64,000 nt of DNA from Bradyrhizobium sp. CB1717 (GTDB lineage Bacteria; Pseudomonadota; Alphaproteobacteria; Rhizobiales; Xanthobacteraceae). The notes under the pieces were generated by a model. That model searched no databases and was not told where the DNA came from. It saw only the letters and a list, made by a program, of their open reading frames with translations. This document shows, one piece after another, positions 62,368 to 64,000 of this stretch. A program made the position numbers and the translations under genes. The stretch covers positions 1,674,001-1,738,000 of the forward strand of contig NZ_CP121666.1 in the NCBI RefSeq assembly GCF_029714325.1, written 5' to 3'. The stretch's first letter is position 1. Each line of letters opens with the position of its first letter.

Positions 62368-64000
62368 ATGCGCTTCACGCCCCAATTTCTCGACGAGCTT
62401 CGTGCCCGGCTTTCGGTTTCCGAAGTCGTGGGCAAGCGCGTCAAGCTGAAGAAGGCGGGAAGGGAGTGGAAGGGGCTGTCGCCGTTCCAGCAGGAGAAGA
62501 CGCCGTCCTTCTACGTCAACGACCAGAAGGGTTTTTACCACGACTTCTCCTCCGGCAAGCACGGCGACATCATCAATTTCGTGATGGAAACCGACGGCCT
62601 GCCGTTCGCCGAGGCGGTCGAGCGGCTCGCGAACATGGCGGGCCTGCCGCTGCCGGCGGTGACGCCCAACGCGGCGCGCGAGGAGCAGCGGCGGCGCTCG
62701 CTGCATGACGTCATGGATCTCGCCGCCAAGTATTTTGCGGAGACGCTGGCCTCGCGAGTCGGCGCGAAAGCGCGCGGCTATCTCGCGGACCGCGCCATTT
62801 CGCCGGCGACGCAATTGCAGTTCCGTCTCGGCTACGCCTCGCCCGATCGCTTCGCGCTGAAGGAGCATCTCGGCAAGCTCGGAATCTCCGTCGACGACAT
62901 GGTCGAGACCGGGCTGCTCGTGGCCGGCAACGATATTCCCGTTCCTTACGACCGCTTCCGCGATCGCGTGATGTTTCCGATCACCGATTTGCGCGGCCGC
63001 GTCATCGCCTTCGGCGGGCGCGCGCTGGAGAAGGACGTTCCGGCAAAATACCTGAACTCGCCGGAGACCCCGCTCTTCCACAAGGGCGACAATCTCTACA
63101 ACCACCAGACCGCGCGCAAAGCCACCCATGACGGCGCATCGCTGATCGTGGTCGAAGGCTATGTCGACGTCATCGCCATGGTCACCGCGGGCTTTTCAGG
63201 CGCCGTTGCGCCGCTCGGCACCGCGCTGACCGAAAGCCAGCTCGCGCTGCTCTGGAAGATGGCGGACGAGCCGATCCTCTGCTTCGACGGCGACCGCGCC
63301 GGACAGAAGGCGGCCTATCGCGCTGCCGATCTTGCGCTGCCTTTCCTTGCGCCCGGCAAGAGTCTTCGTTTTGCGCTGCTGCCGGAAGGGCAGGACCCCG
63401 ACGATCTCGTGCGCTCCGGCGGCCGTGGCGCGATGGAAGAGGTGATTGCGGCCGCGCGTCCGCTGGCCGACATGCTCTGGTCGCGCGAGCTCGAAGGCGG
63501 CAATTTTGCCACCCCGGAGCGTCGTGCCGCGCTGGAAGCGCGCATCAAGGAATTGTCCAACGGCATCCGCGACGAGGTGGTGCGGCGCTATTACCGCGAC
63601 GATTTCGTCGAGCGGCTGCAGCGCACCTTCGCTCCCGAAGGCGGGCGCGGCGGCTTTGGCGGGCGCGGCAATTTCCGCCCCGGTCAGGGCGGCCGGTCGT
63701 TCCAGCCGCGGGGCGGGGGCGGTGCGAATCGATTCGGCGGCCAGGGATTCGGTGGAGGATTTGGCGGCGGCCGCCGCGGCGCCCCCGGTCCGACCCTGCT
63801 GCCCTCCGGCCCCTACCAGGCGGCGAGCCCGCAGCTGGCGGCCAGCCCGATCATGCGCGGACAGAGAAGTGCCATTTCCCGCCGCGAGGCCCTGATCCTG
63901 CAAATCCTGATCAACCATCCCTGGCTGCTACACGACCACCTGGAGGAGGTGGCCGCCCTGGAGCTGGCCCATCCCGAGGCCCACAAGCTCCGGGCCGGCA
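62368..64000 (+). CDS. dnaG: DNA primase, 3' end beyond the window
   Basis: DnaG makes RNA primers at replication forks. The 544 residues visible hold the N-terminal CHC2-type domain (1-100), the TOPRIM core (about 255-340; VEGYVDVIAM, FDGDRAGQKAAYRA) and part of the helicase-binding region. The four usual zinc ligands are replaced (Ser38, Gln41, Asp59, Ser62 in KGLSPFQQEK and FYHDFSSGKHG), as I recall for Rhizobiales. A Gly/Arg/Phe-rich segment (about residues 421-475) separates core and C-terminal domain. ATG 62368 begins MRFTPQFLDELRARL. Confidence 0.95.
   Translation, partial: MRFTPQFLDELRARLSVSEVVGKRVKLKKAGREWKGLSPFQQEKTPSFYVNDQKGFYHDFSSGKHGDIINFVMETDGLPFAEAVERLANMAGLPLPAVTPNAAREEQRRRSLHDVMDLAAKYFAETLASRVGAKARGYLADRAISPATQLQFRLGYASPDRFALKEHLGKLGISVDDMVETGLLVAGNDIPVPYDRFRDRVMFPITDLRGRVIAFGGRALEKDVPAKYLNSPETPLFHKGDNLYNHQTARKATHDGASLIVVEGYVDVIAMVTAGFSGAVAPLGTALTESQLALLWKMADEPILCFDGDRAGQKAAYRAADLALPFLAPGKSLRFALLPEGQDPDDLVRSGGRGAMEEVIAAARPLADMLWSRELEGGNFATPERRAALEARIKELSNGIRDEVVRRYYRDDFVERLQRTFAPEGGRGGFGGRGNFRPGQGGRSFQPRGGGGANRFGGQGFGGGFGGGRRGAPGPTLLPSGPYQAASPQLAASPIMRGQRSAISRREALILQILINHPWLLHDHLEEVAALELAHPEAHKLRAG

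Overview
The window looks like a chromosomal segment of an alphaproteobacterium of the Bradyrhizobium/Rhodopseudomonas group. The basis is high GC with strong third-position GC bias, Rhizobiales-type SerC, SerA, CarAB, GreA and DnaG, a PdhS-like kinase, DUF1127 and phasin genes, a serC leader element, and a tRNA-His lacking the extra G-1. The GTCATTGCGAGC, TAGGGTGGGCAAAG and CCCTCCCCCTCCAGGGG palindromic intergenic repeats are also typical of these genomes as I remember them. The assignment is inference; no rRNA or marker gene was compared.

Layout. 0-10 kb: an XRE regulator with a palindrome over its promoter, a SulP anion transporter, aroE, two tandem secreted paralogues, an FMN alpha-hydroxy-acid dehydrogenase (minus), a 55-residue conserved-type small protein, glmM and a fosmidomycin-resistance type MFS exporter. 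10-22 kb: two outer-membrane beta-barrels, a GST, a GNAT, the serine pathway genes serC and serA, a thiolase, a DUF1127 protein and a 1106-residue PdhS-like kinase. 22-25 kb: phasin with a PhaR-like site, tRNA-His, then a decayed segment (DUF4238 pseudogene, membrane-protein remnant, frameshifted small gene, two related hairpin elements), then tenA. 25-34 kb: AEC transporter, a Cys-repeat secreted protein, an orphan ParA, two small membrane proteins, dapA-like, LysR, trxB and an Lrp regulator. 33.6-44.9 kb: greA, carB, MFS/HTH divergent pair, a tRNA-like sequence, methyltransferase, Dps, cupin, carA, alpha/beta hydrolase and a YqeY protein. 45-62 kb is an accessory block: epoxide hydrolase, acyl-CoA synthetase, MarR, NTF2-like protein, hybrid kinase, DUF2189, an ArsR/AHSA1 operon, an LVIVD protein with a secreted partner, LysE, DUF3592, a frameshifted N-formylglutamate amidohydrolase, two transglutaminases, a GGCT-like protein and a short chlorite dismutase. 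dnaG runs off the right edge.

How genes work together. serC and serA give two steps of serine synthesis; carA and carB give carbamoyl phosphate; aroE, dapA-like and glmM serve aromatic, possibly lysine, and cell-wall precursor synthesis. trxB and Dps serve redox and DNA protection. Several regulators sit beside promoters carrying matching inverted repeats, which gives testable local circuits.

Most interesting signals. Intrinsic terminators lie about 30 and 45 bp in front of carB and the dapA-like gene on the coding strand; the carB one lies inside an arginine-rich ORF that overlaps both neighbours, the other follows a promoter and short ORF, so both look like transcription attenuators. There is also an ArsR operator filling the space between -35 and -10 of a promoter that predicts a nearly leaderless mRNA, twin GTTCAA-N6-TTGAAC operators between an MFS gene and its HTH regulator, a Cys-like non-canonical tRNA sequence, and a DnaG with all four zinc ligands replaced plus a Gly/Arg-rich linker.
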